64,000 bases of DNA from Urophycis tenuis. Lineage: Eukaryota; Chordata; Actinopteri; Gadiformes; Phycidae. The DNA lies in the NCBI GenBank assembly GCA_036785325.1, contig JAXIVH010000015.1, positions 3,711,789 through 3,775,788 of the forward strand, in the 5' to 3' direction. Position numbers and translations under genes: made by a program. Under the pieces are notes generated by a model. It had not been told where the DNA came from. It ran no database searches and saw only the letters and a list, made by a program, of their open reading frames with translations. Positions 1-18,309 of this stretch are shown piece by piece (the stretch's first letter is position 1; each line of letters begins with the position of its first letter).

Positions 1-138
1 GAGATTGTAAAGTTTGCTACCATGCCACTGAAGCTTCCAAACTTGGTGGCTTATTAGAAAACATTGCCCCCTGGAGGCTCATGAGCAGCATTGCATGCAG
101 CCTTTGTAAACCGAAATGTCCTTTGATTGTTCCTGCAG

Positions 139-1811
139 GCCATGGAAAGGATCCATTCTTAGCAAACACGTTCCAAGACCCACAGGGGACTCCAATCCCA
201 GGACCTCAAGGGCCTCCTGGACCTGTTGGTCAGTAATTCAACAGGAAGGTCCTGGGTTTGATCCCTCGACATCCACAGCCCACCTGCTGTAGGACCTAGG
301 ACTTCTTGGTGCAAGATGCCTGAACCATATCTGCCCCCCATGATATATGTATTTGTACCAGTCTCGCTGTTGTATGTTTTAGTTTTCTGCAATGTACTTT
401 TTGTAATTTTACACTCACATTTGATTTTGTGTAGGTTAGCTACATAAGGTGCTCTGACTCATTCATGATCACAATAGTGTCGTCTTTTCCAAATGGCACT
501 TATGGAACATAATATCATGAAACTAATTTAAATATCATTCTTAATTTAGCGTGCTATAAAGCATTTTGAACATAACATGCAGTCACAATGTCATGTGTGT
601 CATCCACAGGTCCACCAGGACCTAGTGGACCAGTAGGACCGGCCGGTCAGAACGTAAGCTCTCATCCTCAATGCTGTGAATATATACTTTAAAGACTAAC
701 TACAAGCTGAACCGCATTTGAAAGTTTGCTGCCATCTCGAGGTACAAATCCATTGACAACGTTACTGTGGTTTGTGTACATTGGGAGAAGGTTGTATGTG
801 TACATGTGGATAGATGCTGACATAAGAACATAGCACATGGAGCGTCATGATATGTCCAGCCCTACAACATGAATACTGTGGATGTGTGGAACCTGCAGGG
901 ACGGCCAGGGGCCACTGGGGTGCAGGGACCTGTGGGGCCAAAAGGGGACCGTGGAGAGAGAGTGAGTGCATCACCACAGATCTGTATATATTTAAAGTCT
1001 AAATGCATGAAGCCAGAATATACATACAGACTATACAGTGAAACCTCGGTACTCAAATTTGATTAGTTCGATGTGTGCATTGTTCGAAAACTGAAAAAAA
1101 TGTTCCCATAAGAATGAATGTAAGATTGATTAATCCCAGAGGCCCAGATAATTGCATATTCAGAGTTTCACACATAGTATTTCGTGTATAAAATCTTACA
1201 TTCAACCTGGATAAACAGTAATAAAATACCAATAACATCTTTATCACTTCTTTATTCTATAAAGTGAAGCAATCAGACATGCGTATCCCGTTTTCATGCT
1301 TTGCGATGATTTCCTTCCTCAACACGATGGTTCTCTGCACTGTGTTCTGCTGTTCCTGAGCACCAGCACTACTTCCCTTTTGAGGCATGATGGAGGGCTT
1401 AGTATAGTTAGTTATTAGTTATACAGTACATGTATGTTCAAATGGAAAGAAGAGGCTCAGAACAGCAGATGAAGATGCACAGCAGAGAGAGCGTTGTAGA
1501 GTGGGTCTCCTCTGTACTGACGCTCAGCTCGGTGTCCCCACGTCATCCAAGCCTACGAGGTCCAAAATGTGTTTGATTCCTGGGACAGAAGTCGGACAAC
1601 ATTTTAGTTTGAGAAGCGAATTGTTCGACTTCAGAAGCGTTTGAGTACCGAGGTTTCACTGTATATACTGTAAATACAGGAAAGTTAAGTCAATGCTGTA
1701 TGACTTGTATTCAATTGTAATTGATGAGAGTGGTTTCCTTCACCCCTTTATCCTCTTATCCACATTCTATCCGTCCTGTCACACATCCTGTATATGACCT
1801 GTCTGATATGT

Positions 1812-1842
<31 letters not shown>

Positions 1843-2998
1843 GACCTGTGTGTATGATGGTTTTTAGGGACCTTTAGGTTATCCTGGAGAAAGAGGCATC
1901 AGGGGCGACTCGGTAAGCCAGCTCCGTCTCTGCGGCTCTCTGTGGCCCTGAAGACCCGGCCGGAATGAACCGGTTCCATCCACACATGTCACAGCTGGTT
2001 AGGCCACTGTAAACTACACTACCCAGCCACCCCACCAACTGGAAAAAGTGTGCTCTCACTTAACACAACACACGCTGCTTTCTTCGTAAGGCTTGTTTTA
2101 GGGGCTGACGTTCGGAGAGTTTCTTGCTTCACGTGACATGTTACAGGACACTGGGGTCGAGCGTTGTGTGGAGCACATTTTATCCTTGAAGAGTTAAAGG
2201 ACAATGTAAGGAAATGCTTGCAGCGATCTTATTGACTTATTGAAATATTGCGCCCGACCACTTCGACTTGGTGACAAAACAACAAACTGTATTTTAAGTT
2301 AAGTTGAACAGAATATGACGTTAAAAAAAAACAACTAACTGATTTGCTTGACCAACTGTTTGAATAGGCGGATCAACTCAGAGGCTAACATGGTACAATT
2401 TCATGAATGTGGTTTTCAATACTTCTGTGCAGGGAGCACCAGGCCCCAAAGGAGAGGCAGGAGAAAAAGGCTTGCCGGTAAGGTGATGGTGGTGGTGGGG
2501 TGCGTCCGCTGGCCCCCACCCTCTGTAACCATCCTGTGTCACACACACTCCCTCCACGTCAGCCCCCCGGGGTCCTCTCAGGACAGCCCAAACACAAACA
2601 GCTGGAAGCCTCCATGATGTGTCCTCCGTGTTTCAGCCGAGAGTCCCTCTTATTTATTGTACCTGTCTAACTCTTGCTTTTACCTCTCCTTCATTTCACA
2701 AGAACAATCTAAATGTAAGAGTTCTTATTTTTATTCTCCTCATATACTCTTCGAAACCGTCATGGATCAACATAGTCCAGTTCACTGTAACCATGGCCTC
2801 ACATTCCTCGTGGTCTTGGTTACAATCTCTTTTATGGTTCCCATGTTTATGTGACTTGTGACTGACCGCAAAGTGTTTGTCCTTGTGATTCAAGCCCATG
2901 TGAAATACTTGTTGTTGTTTTTTTTTTAATGTTTTCATTTAAGCCATGTAATTTAAGTTTGGATTTACACGTGTGGTTTTGTGTGTGTGTGTTTGTAT

Positions 2999-3050
<52 letters not shown>

Positions 3051-3711
3051 TTGATATTTTGATGTCGAAGCTACATGTGGGTTCCTGGGTGTGCTCTGGA
3101 CTGCTGTTCCTTATCACAACGCTGTCCACCTTACCCTAAAGCTGTCCACATTTCCCCGCAAGCTCATTCTCCCATGGCTACCTCTCACGGTCACCAGTCA
3201 GCATACCTTTGGCATATACATGAACATACAGCGCTCACTTCAGCTGTGTAGTGATGTAGTGAGCCACTTGGCAGAGGGATGGGAGCAAATTCAGGAGAAC
3301 AACAAACGACTCGCTAGGTAGAGAGAACGTTGAGCTTCTATGAGATCAACCAGATTCTAAACTCAGACATCAGTGTTATTGCTGCTTCTGATTGGTTTCA
3401 ATTAGAGTACAATAAAAAAGCTAAAATAAAACATGTAAATGTGACGTATATTAGAAATTGTTATTGGACCTATTCCATTAAGGGCTCTACTTGTGCAGGA
3501 GCCTGTGTGAGGTGTATATGCCAACGGCTCCATCAGTGTTGGGTTGAGGCGACAGAACGCTCTGATGTCTGTGGAGTGGATACAGCTATACTTCATTCCT
3601 GCATGCCACCATCTTTTGTAACCATGGCAACATAAACAAATCCCCCTTCGGATGCATGAAAACAAACTATATCTTTCTTTTAAATGACACAACATTGCAA
3701 CAACCCCCCCC

Positions 3712-3753
<42 letters not shown>

Positions 3754-5969
3754 AAGGCAAGATATATCCAATAATACTTTATTTAACACATGTATATTAA
3801 GATTAGATAAGTAATATTTTATATGAATTTATAGTAATCTTAAAATGGGAAAAATACTTAATATATTTAGTATAAAAGAATTTATTAGTACAAGTGCAAT
3901 TAATTTTACATAAAAACAGTATGGTATGAATATCCTATGACTCACTCTGACCTTGCCTTATTTTGTGGTGTGTTAACATTGCCTTGTCTCGTCAAGAACC
4001 ATATTTATTGGTTGGAATTTCATTTTCTAGTGCATGCATGTCCTCCCAATATAACTACATCCTTTGCTGCTCTGTTTAACCCATCTGCTTTAGAGGAGCC
4101 AGCGCCAGAGAAATCTTGTAAGCAAAACTAACCAATACTGTGCAGCATTAAAGACGCCATACAGGAACACAACCAACCCCGTCTTCCAGCCTGTGAAGCA
4201 GCATTGTTTATGAGATAAAGACCATAACTTTGAAATCATTGTCTGGCTGAAGCAAACGAATGCCGATAGCATGATTGCATTGAGAGTCGTGTCTTGATTT
4301 GTTTATTATATCTAATCTGTGTGATGCCATAAACATGGGGCTGCTAGTGTGCATGATACTGTTGTAAAGCCCAGCACAGCATGGTAGAGATTGCAGAGCA
4401 TGGCCAAAGAACACCAGACCTAGAGAAACGTACAGAGCTGAGATGATATTAGAAAGTGCTGAGGCGAATGGACATGGACTGTTGTATTTTAGTTTTGAAT
4501 AACCCTCTAACAACTGTGATGAACTGTACGAACACAGGGTATTGACTTGCACCTTGGCCGGCCGCTGTATGGCTTGTGCTCCTGGCCTTGACTTGGCTGT
4601 ATCTATCTTCACAGGGGGACGGCATACATCAGATCAGAGAGGCGCTGAAGATCTTAGCCGAGAGGGTTTTAATCCTCGAGACTATGATCGGTATTCATGG
4701 TGAGTAAGCGGCCTGAGGCGGGGTCAGCTTTAGGCAGGGGGTCGCCGTGGGTCACACACATGCAAGTGCTCATGGGACGTGGTGTAAAAAGGAACACAGT
4801 CGCCAGCAAACCCAGGGACCTGGCCTGGTATAACCCCCCCCAAACCCCCAGCCACGCACACCTCCTCACGCGGTCCCCCTTGCTCTGCTAGGACGTTAGC
4901 TTGCAGATGTTCCATGAATTGCAGGCAGACCTTGAGCTGCTCGCCCGCAGGGTGACCCTCCTGGAGGCGATCATCTGGCCAGGTAAACACTCCCCCCTCA
5001 TCCCCGGCCGTGAACCAAGCACCCCACTGCTCTCCACCCTGCTGCCAAGGAAGAATCACTGATTCAGGATGCTTGTTTCTGTGCCTGTGTGTGTGTGTAT
5101 GACTCTAACGCTCTGGATCTCCCCCACGGACATGTAAACTGTTATGGAGCAATTCATTGTCAGGTATTGTGATGTATTTTAGTGAAGCTATCATACAGAA
5201 GATTGCTTGAGTGAGTTTGTTGCCAACTCAAAGGACCTTGCAACTTGAATCCTCAGTAAATAAATCTTTTTAAAAGATGGGGAATCTTGGCCAATAGCAG
5301 TTAATCAGGATTATATGATTATACAGTCATGGTGGTCTGGTTAAAAAAGTAGCAAGAACAGAAATATATACTATTTGTCATTATGGGAAATATTTCAGCG
5401 CTATTTAATTTACACATGAAAAAAGCTAAACCAAAATGAGTAACCACAATTGTGTATCCATGGTACTCAGGACTGACAAACACTCTGACCACTGAAGGGT
5501 CTGGTGCTCTGCTGCAGCACACAGTTGTACCTTCAACGCCGTAGATGAGTTGATGAATGTTTAAACCTCAGCTGTGCTTCTTGGCAGATTTTAAATAATA
5601 TCTTTAGGCACCACTTCTTTTTAACAAAGGGAGTGCTGCCTGCTGTCAGAGTTGACTCTCATTACACTGAGACTTGAACCTGATTCTGTTCAGCGTGATT
5701 GCAATCACAGTTGAATGAGATTAAAATCAGTCTTTGATCTGACCGCAATCAGAATTGAATCTGACTGCAATCTGAGTTCTTGTCCGGTCCATAGGGAGAT
5801 AGGGCAGCCTGGCTCCAACCTGTCTCTCTCTTCAACAGAACCAGACCCGGGGTCCGGGGATGGGCCCTTTGGAACAGCATCATCGCCCTTCTACAGAAAT
5901 AAGCGAGAGCCGCAATTTCGCATGACCCCGGCTCCCCTGTTCTCGGACACCAAGGTTAGAGGGAAGTAG
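139..5969 (+). CDS. emid1: EMID1-type EMI/collagen protein, 3' half (5' end outside window)
   Basis: Exons read as 139-228, 610-653, 899-961, 1868-1912, 2433-2477, then 4615-4699 or 4892-4982, and last exon 5839-5969 ending in TAG. The first five encode uninterrupted Gly-X-Y repeats (for example GPPGPSGPVGPAG), so this is the collagenous part of a secreted extracellular-matrix protein. The next exon encodes a short amphipathic heptad-like helix (EALKILAERVLILETMIG), the C-terminal helix known from EMID1 and COL26A1. The end is a basic, disordered tail. EMID1 is preferred over COL26A1 because the next gene is a convergent rhbdd3, the mammalian EMID1 arrangement. Splice phases agree at every join. 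The signal peptide and EMI domain must lie left of position 1. Two AATAAA-like sites follow the stop; the one at 7154 is the better 3' end. The paralogue assignment is inference from synteny and memory of the family. Confidence 0.8.
1036..1661. mobile_element. MITE with Tc1/mariner-type ends in emid1 intron
   Basis: The two ends are inverted repeats of about 22 bp (cagtgaaacctcggtactca at the left, its reverse complement at 1640-1661) flanked by TA on both sides (1034-1035, 1662-1663). There is no open reading frame for a transposase inside, so it is a non-autonomous element of about 626 bp lying within an emid1 intron. Confidence 0.75.
2478..4614 (+). other. large emid1 intron
   Basis: No further Gly-X-Y exon or other coding signal was seen here. 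It holds a (TG)n tract (about 2999-3050), a C-run followed by (CA)n (about 3700-3750) and AT-rich unique sequence. The phase-0 exon at 2433-2477 joins directly to the phase-0 exon at 4615 without needing another exon. Confidence 0.5.
4615..4982 (+). other. emid1: tandem pair of alternative (probably mutually exclusive) emid1 exons
   Basis: Exon A (4615-4699) and exon B (4892-4982) both have good splice sites, both enter in phase 0 and leave in phase 1, and encode similar helices: LKILAERVLILETMIG versus LELLARRVTLLEAIIW. If both were joined, the frame after A would read GGA CGT TAG at the start of B and stop. So a transcript can use either A or B, not both. Either one joins correctly to the last exon at 5839. 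Confidence 0.65.
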
Positions 5970-7153
5970 CTGACCCCGAGGATCTCACTCTACGGAATTG
6001 ATCAACCCCCTCGGGCTGTACCATTAGATTAAAGACGGGGGACACCTCAGGGAATGCTTCACTGAATCTCCAAAATGGCCACCTAAATTGGAAAGCAGCG
6101 ACACCCACCCTTACTGACCCCGCCTCCTCCTGTACACCACTACTTGGGCATAGCTTACATTTAGGTGTACGCTTAACGTGAATACCAGTTTCATGTTTTA
6201 TAAAAGGAAATTACATCTATGGTTCTTACAAACCAGGTGATGTCGTGGGGAAAATAAATGCTACAAGTAAGCAAAAAGTTTAAAAAAAAAATCTTACAAG
6301 GGGGGCAGGATTCAAATTGTTTTAGCTATCACAATATGTAACTTTATTTTTATTTCATATTTTACAAATGTCATTATTTAAGTATATTGAGCATGTACAG
6401 GTTGCAGTAAACAATGACAGAAACCTCTCATATTTTAAATTAGATATGCTTAGATCCTAATGTTACCTAAATGTTATGTAGTGCACTAAAAGAAGAAACA
6501 TATCTCACAGAAATATCATTTGTTCAGAGTCATCTGCTCTAAGGTATTTGCTGTGAGTCTAATATGCCCCTTAAAGTACTCACTGGTCATCTTGTTTCAG
6601 GGGGGGGTGAAATTGCACAAACTGTAAATGCATTCTGACTTGGTTGCTTATTCACTGTAATGGTCATGATGGTGCTTTTGTTTTGTTTTTTATCTAAAAA
6701 CGAATTACAATTAAAAAAAAAAAATAAATCTATAGGCCTACCAAACTATCAAAGATCAAATGTGGTTTCTGCTCTAGCCTATTTATTAACCGTTTGACTT
6801 TCTATTTAAATAAACATATGTACACTTTTCTCTCCATCTGTCTCAACCACACACACACACACACATGCAATTCATAAAATAATTGTCAATAGAACAGTGT
6901 TTGGTGTATTTGATAGAACAGATTTTAATGTTGGTAAATTTAGATTGGTTAAACTGTCCTGACATAATGACTTGATTTCTTTTTTTATTCCTACATCAAA
7001 CATATTCATTATTTAAAATTATGATCAACTGAAGTATGTTTTGTATGCTGATATGTGTAACTTCACATTATATTTTGATATTGTTTTTTTATTGCTTGCA
7101 AAGGAGGAATTGTGTTAAGATAATCCTGTCTGGGTCGTTGATATAATAATACA

Positions 7154-7159
7154 AATAAA
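7154..7159 (+). terminator. candidate polyadenylation signal of emid1
   Basis: An AATAAA hexamer lies about 1.2 kb after the emid1 stop and 175 bp before the stop codon of the convergent rhbdd3 gene. The 3' UTR between is AT-rich and has no coding signal. Confidence 0.45.
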
Positions 7160-7333
7160 GTTCTGTGTTTTTTAACATGTCTCCTTTTATTTTATTTTAT
7201 CAACAAAGGCCCACAGGGAACAGTTAACAACACTTGAGCTCAGCATAACCCAAGCATATTTCACTATTGTAACACAATGCCATGTCACTATATCAGAGGT
7301 GGTCACATGCAACATATGTAGTAGTCTGGTACT

Positions 7334-8953
7334 CTACGATGACAGAGCGCTCTTCCCCTTTGACACCATCACTGACTTGTCGCCAACACGGTCGTCGATT
7401 AACAAGGATATTGCGCCATCTAGTTGTTTGGAGGCCGCCAGCGCAACTACAGCTTTCTCAGTCGGGAATCCCATTCTTTCAAGCTGCTGTAGTCTATGAC
7501 AAAACACAATTTCCTTCAATAAGTGGATAAAATATTAAAATGTAACAGTGGATGCATATCCACAAAGAGACATACATTTAGCAACACCAAGTATGCAGAT
7601 TAAAAACAATAATCCATAATCATTATCATAACTTCTCAATCGAGCAATTTCCATTACCGGAGGGAGGAGACTGAAGACTTTGGCACCTCCACTCTTTCAT
7701 CACGGCCCTCAGACGTGTCTTGTAAGGAAGCCAATATTCCCGCCTTCATCATCTGATCCTCCAGTAACTGCTGTTCGCTCAGAAAAGCAGCTCCTCCCAC
7801 TGCCCAGGAGGGCAGCGGCCCGGGCCAGGGGCTCTGGTGTCCCGGCGAGGGATCTCGGGTCGGCTTGTGAGCAGAGTGCTCAGCCTCACCAGCGGGTCTC
7901 GACTGAGAGGGGGACCCAGACCTGCAACGCAGTGTCCCCCAACGTGTACATTTCAATGAGTTGGTTTGATCCATGGTGGATTGTACCGTTTGGGCAGGTA
8001 AAATAATGCAGGGCTATGTATAATTACAACTGCTTGGCCGGTGAATGTTTCCACTCTGGCAGGTACAATACCTCTTTGTCGTGTAAGTGGGCAGCCTGAG
8101 TCTAGCCGAGGTGAGGACACACACCCATTCAGGTACACAGTTGAACATTGTGGCATTCTCCAGTTCTTGGAAAACCACAATGAAAGACTGACAATCTGAA
8201 AAAACTGTTAAGTACAACAACCAATGTCGTCACAGTGTCAACCTATTAACAGACGAAACAAACATCCTTCACTACAGGCATGGAAATGTATTTCAAAAAC
8301 GTCTAAAGGATACAGTTGTGTCCCAGACATATTGCACAGAAGTGAAGCAGCGCCGGTGTACCAGGCAGCAGGAAAATACTGGCCAACAGAAGCAGCCAGG
8401 GCAAAAGCCAGATGGGTACACATCCCAGCAGCCTCTTCTGTGTAACCTGGCGACACTGTGCCGTAAACAGGGCCAGCTGGGTGGCCGAGTAGCCGCATAT
8501 TCGACTAGCCTCGCCACCACCGACGAAAAGGATCAGGGTATACAGCGGCGGCAGCAGGACCGTGGACAAGAGGGAGAGGGCGACAAAAGCCAGGGTTCCC
8601 CAGCGTCGCTCCTGGCACGGTCCAAGTAACAGTAGCAGAATCGTATTGATGAGGAGGGAAGGCAAATCCTCATGACTGAAAGCATAAAGAAACAGATCTG
8701 ACACAGAATGCGGTTATTTCGATTTAGCTGAGCTGAACACGTTGGCGTAAATGATGGTACACAATGTTCATTTAATGCAGCGGTCACCTCTGAACTTCGG
8801 GAAGTCTCCACCTGGACCCACGCTTAGACTAGCGTGGACGCCCCTATTATACATTAGTAGTATTCCTGACGAGAACACGGCTGTCCCGAGGAAGAACCCC
8901 GGGCGACTGGATCCGAACCAGAACCATAATGAGAATATGCGGTCAAGCATCAT
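7334..8953 (-). CDS. rhbdd3: Rhomboid domain-containing protein 3 (rhomboid pseudoprotease-like, UBA domain)
   Basis: Five coding exons on the minus strand: 8953-8788, 8697-8314, 8195-8072, 7921-7658, 7493-7334 (stop TAG). All joins keep one frame and give about 365 residues, close to the 386 of human RHBDD3. Residues 1-180 hold several hydrophobic membrane helices (for example LLINTILLLLLG, LLPWLLLLASIFLL). No GxSG-type catalytic serine motif was seen, in keeping with an inactive rhomboid-like fold. The last two exons encode a linker and a C-terminal UBA domain, with LQQLERMGFPTEKAVVALAA matching the human protein nearly residue for residue. RHBDD3 is a membrane protein known from mammals to bind ubiquitin-modified signalling proteins. 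The start was taken at the double ATG at 8953/8950; an in-frame ATG at 9034 is an alternative. It is tail-to-tail with emid1. Confidence 0.9.
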
Positions 8954-9300
8954 GGGTGGGCTCAATGTCAACAACGGAGTCGAATGCTGCGTTTGGCTAT
9001 CGTTCAGGTAAAGGCAAAAACACCGGCAGGACAACTCCGCACCTGACTGTCATGGCTGTACTGCACTACACTGACAACATTACTGCACATCGAGAGATAA
9101 CACCCATGTCCCAGAGCCTAGCTTGATCGAAAGAACCACTCAACGGTGAATGGGACATTTTGTTCCATACTCGTAAACTACCGTAATGACTTTACGTCCA
9201 CTCTAAACATTATTAAGATTATTATTAAGATCTACACTAGTAAACATGTCAACATGCCCACACGATGACAACAACGTCCTGCAAACCTGCACGAGCCGCT
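8954..9300 (-). promoter_or_regulatory. presumed 5' region of rhbdd3
   Basis: Sequence upstream of the first rhbdd3 coding exon. It is moderately CG-containing, has no TATA box that I can place with confidence and holds no other gene. Called only by position. Confidence 0.25.
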
Positions 9301-10089
9301 GTATCCGGTAACACCCCCTTAGGTTTGGGTGAGTCCAACACGGCTGGTATTAACTATGAAATTCGTGATTACCTAAATAATAGTACTTATCCACCGCTGT
9401 TTAAGTTATTATTGATAGGGCACTCTAAAGTTTTACGTTATGATGATGCCCGCCTATTTAATGCACAGTATTAATTTATGGCCACCCCTACGAAATCGAG
9501 GAAGATTACAATGGTTTGATCCCACATGATCACGTTGTGAGCTATGGTTGTGAGTTTCAGTCTCACAACATGTGTATAATCAAAGCCAAGATTAATTACC
9601 AACTAAATGTAGAAAACTGATTTGTGACTAACATCATTATCTAATACGTGTTGGTCTATTAGTGCGTGAATTAGCCTGTACAAACTAGATCTTACTCAAA
9701 TAACAAACTAAGATTTGTTTTAGTCGATATTGGCCAAACTGTACTGTGTACCAAACTGCGCTCTTCAAAACGGTACAGTTTGTTGTTGTCAGTGCTCAAT
9801 GTCAAGAAGGGAGTCGTTCTGGGTGGTCTTGAATCAGCTGGTTTGTTATGTGGAGGAGCCTGACGGGCCTCCACGGGCCAAGACGCTGCTGTGATGGAAA
9901 AACCTGTTCAAATAATCAGAGTGTTTGTGACCTCGTAGGAGTAAATAGACTAACCAGACAAAAGGTTTTGCATGCATATAAATGCTTTGTTTTCAGCCTC
10001 ACTTGTAAGTTGCCTTGGATAAAATAAAACAAAACACAAATGTAAAATATTGGTCAAGATTAGATTTGATTAGATAACTTTAAGGGAGA

Positions 10090-10505
10090 TATTAGAATAG
10101 AAATACTTTATTGATCCCAAGCTGGGAAATTACAAATTGTCTATCCACCACTGGATAGACAAAACACAAAACAAAACAGTAGAAAACATACTCTTCCAGA
10201 AATACATTCGTATGATGACTACGAAATTGCAGTTTGTGGATTTTACGCTCCAGGATACTCACCACGTTCTACAGGTGTACCATCGAGAGTATCCTGACTG
10301 GCAGCATCATGGCCTGGTACGGCAGCTGCACTGCCCTCGACCGCAAGGCTCTGCAGAGGGTGATCAGGGCGGCCCAGCGCATCACCAGGACTGAGCTGCC
10401 AACCATCCAGGACCTCTACAGCCAGCGCTGCAGGAGGAAGATGGTACAGGAGCATCCGAACCAGAACCAGTAGGTTCAGAGACAGTTTCTACCCACAAGC
10501 CCACC

Positions 10506-10570
<65 letters not shown>

Positions 10571-10800
10571 TCGGCCACTTTAAGGTTACATACCTGCTAT
10601 GTCCACCTCTGTGAACATATCTTTGCACCTTATTATGTTGACACTTATGACTCTTATTCACTTATTTACTTTATTCACGTATAACCATTGTATTAACTTT
10701 TTACTGATTTGATTAAATTGAGTTGACCCGGAGATCAAGAATTTCACTGCTGATAATGCTGTATGTTGTTATATATGACAATGAACTTGAAACTTGAAAC
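10090..10800 (+). mobile_element. 3' fragment of an L2-like LINE
   Basis: A short open stretch around 10234-10473 encodes a motif typical of the C-terminal end of fish L2-type LINE proteins: ILTGSIMAWYGSCTALDRKA followed by LQRVIRAAQRI and a dozen basic residues. It then runs into a (CA)n tract at about 10507-10565 and an AT-rich tail that ends in sequence common to LINE 3' ends. The 5' part is missing and the frame is broken near 10473. Confidence 0.65.
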
Positions 10801-11154
10801 CTCATCAATAAGCATTTGTTACTGACACACAAATGATAGACAATGAAATAGCTAGTTGACAAAAGTTAATAATTACAAAAGCTATACATGTGCTATACAA
10901 TCTACTCAAAATGTTAAAGAAAGAATATTATCTGATCTGAAACAAGATCTAAACAGTAGGAATGTGAATATAGATACATACAAATAAAACACCAAATCAT
11001 TAATCATCAATAATACATTTATAAAAAATAAAAAAAAGGTTAATGCAAAAATGCAATTCCTATACAATTCCTATTCTTCAGAATAATAACACCTATTTGA
11101 GGACTTTCAGTCAGGATTTTGAGCTAGATTTAGATTTAGATCATAGAGATTGCA

Positions 11155-11350
11155 CTGGTCGAAGTTACAAGTGACCTTCTAATTGCTGCAGATGAAGGAC
11201 TGTCCTCTGTTCTTGTTTTGTTAGATCTCAGACCTGCATTCGACACCATTGACCATCAGATCTTATTACAGAGGCTGGAACATTTACTTGGTATTAAAGG
11301 AACCGCACTGAGCTGGTTTGGTAGTCACATAAAGTGCTTGCTCATGATGA
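11155..11350 (+). mobile_element. LINE reverse-transcriptase fragment
   Basis: Translation in one frame gives SSVLVLLDLRPAFDTIDHQI followed by LLQRLEHLLGIKGTALSWF. This is the conserved core of non-LTR reverse transcriptase, but with the ProAla change at the usual SAAFDT position. Only about 65 codons remain, with no start and no flanking RT domains, so it is a dead fragment. Confidence 0.7.
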
Positions 11351-12239
11351 TTTTGGTCTAGAGGTGCTCTAAATGTCTATATGTTATGTTATGAATTGAC
11401 ACTACTTAAATACAATTGAATTCAATTGAAAGTGACAGCAAAACAATGCTTTGTGCGCAGCTCTACAGTAAAATACGATTCTACCCATTTAAAAAACAAT
11501 AGTCAAAGAAGGGGAAACACTATCATCACGAATGCCCAAGTTAAGTCTATGTGTTTGAAACACTGTGTTAGCTTGGTGGCTGGCAGAAGACACTTCAAAA
11601 AGTATAATTATATTTGAAATATATTCAAAATATAACATTATAGTAATTAAGGTCGATATTGAAATAGCATATCAATTAATTAGGTATCTCCTGGATTACT
11701 GTTTGTGTGGGAGTTAGGGGGTAAAGGGCATATGACATATGACATATGACATATGACATATAAAACTGCATGTTTCTCTGGGTTCAAACAATTTGAAGTA
11801 AGTAAGTACACAACTCAAAAAAATATGTGACATACATCAAGTCATTTTTAGATATTTTAATGCAGTAAGGTTACATACTACACTTTTAACACATCTGTTT
11901 TATAATGTTTTGATGAACTAAGTGTTCAACAATAAATCATTAAAATAGTAACATGTGTTGTGATTATTCCGATGATGATGATTATTATTACTACAGGGTC
12001 CACTAGACCGGCGTCTCCGTGGGAAAGGCGGACGAGAAGAGAACGTGTTTTCACGCTAAATACTCCTCAACAGAGTCGGCACATTAAAGTTATTTTTACA
12101 AATCATATCGGTCACTTTATAAAAATGTCATCAAATTTATACGTCTTATTATGTAAAGCTTCTTAAAGTGTCTTAAAGTAAATTGTAAAGAGTATTTACA
12201 AAAGCCAACATCGATATAATGTATTGTGATTATTATGAT

Positions 12240-13688
<1,449 letters not shown>

Positions 13689-14003
13689 TTACAAAGCTAA
13701 AGAAACTCTCAGTTTACCACTAACTAGTGCTCTTCAGTCATGGAATGACTGAATGTTAAGGTGCTGCTCCTCTAACATTCTCCTTCGGAATGAGCCTTGT
13801 TGTGACATCATATAGAGGCATCAGAAGACATGCACACATGATGTAAACCAAACTAAATTCAACAATATCATGGAAGAAATATAGCAATAATGATTGACTT
13901 CATTCGTTCATTATAATCATGTTGGTTGATAATAGTGAATGCTGGTTTAGAAAAACATGAATTATGGACAGTATTTAACATGAAATCATTCATGTACAGA
14001 CAG

Positions 14004-18211
<4,208 letters not shown>

Positions 18212-18309
18212 GCTGACCCGTTTGACACTCCACTCCAATCACATGGAGCCCTTAATTTAGTAGCACTGTTCCATGTGATTGATGAGCTGTTGCTTTGGGA
18301 AGATTGAAG

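Larger units (their letters stand above)
9301..11950. other. intergenic, repeat-rich
   Basis: Apart from the two LINE fragments listed separately, this stretch is AT-rich, with short simple repeats (a catatga repeat near 11730-11762). I see no exon with paired splice sites. Confidence 0.4.
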
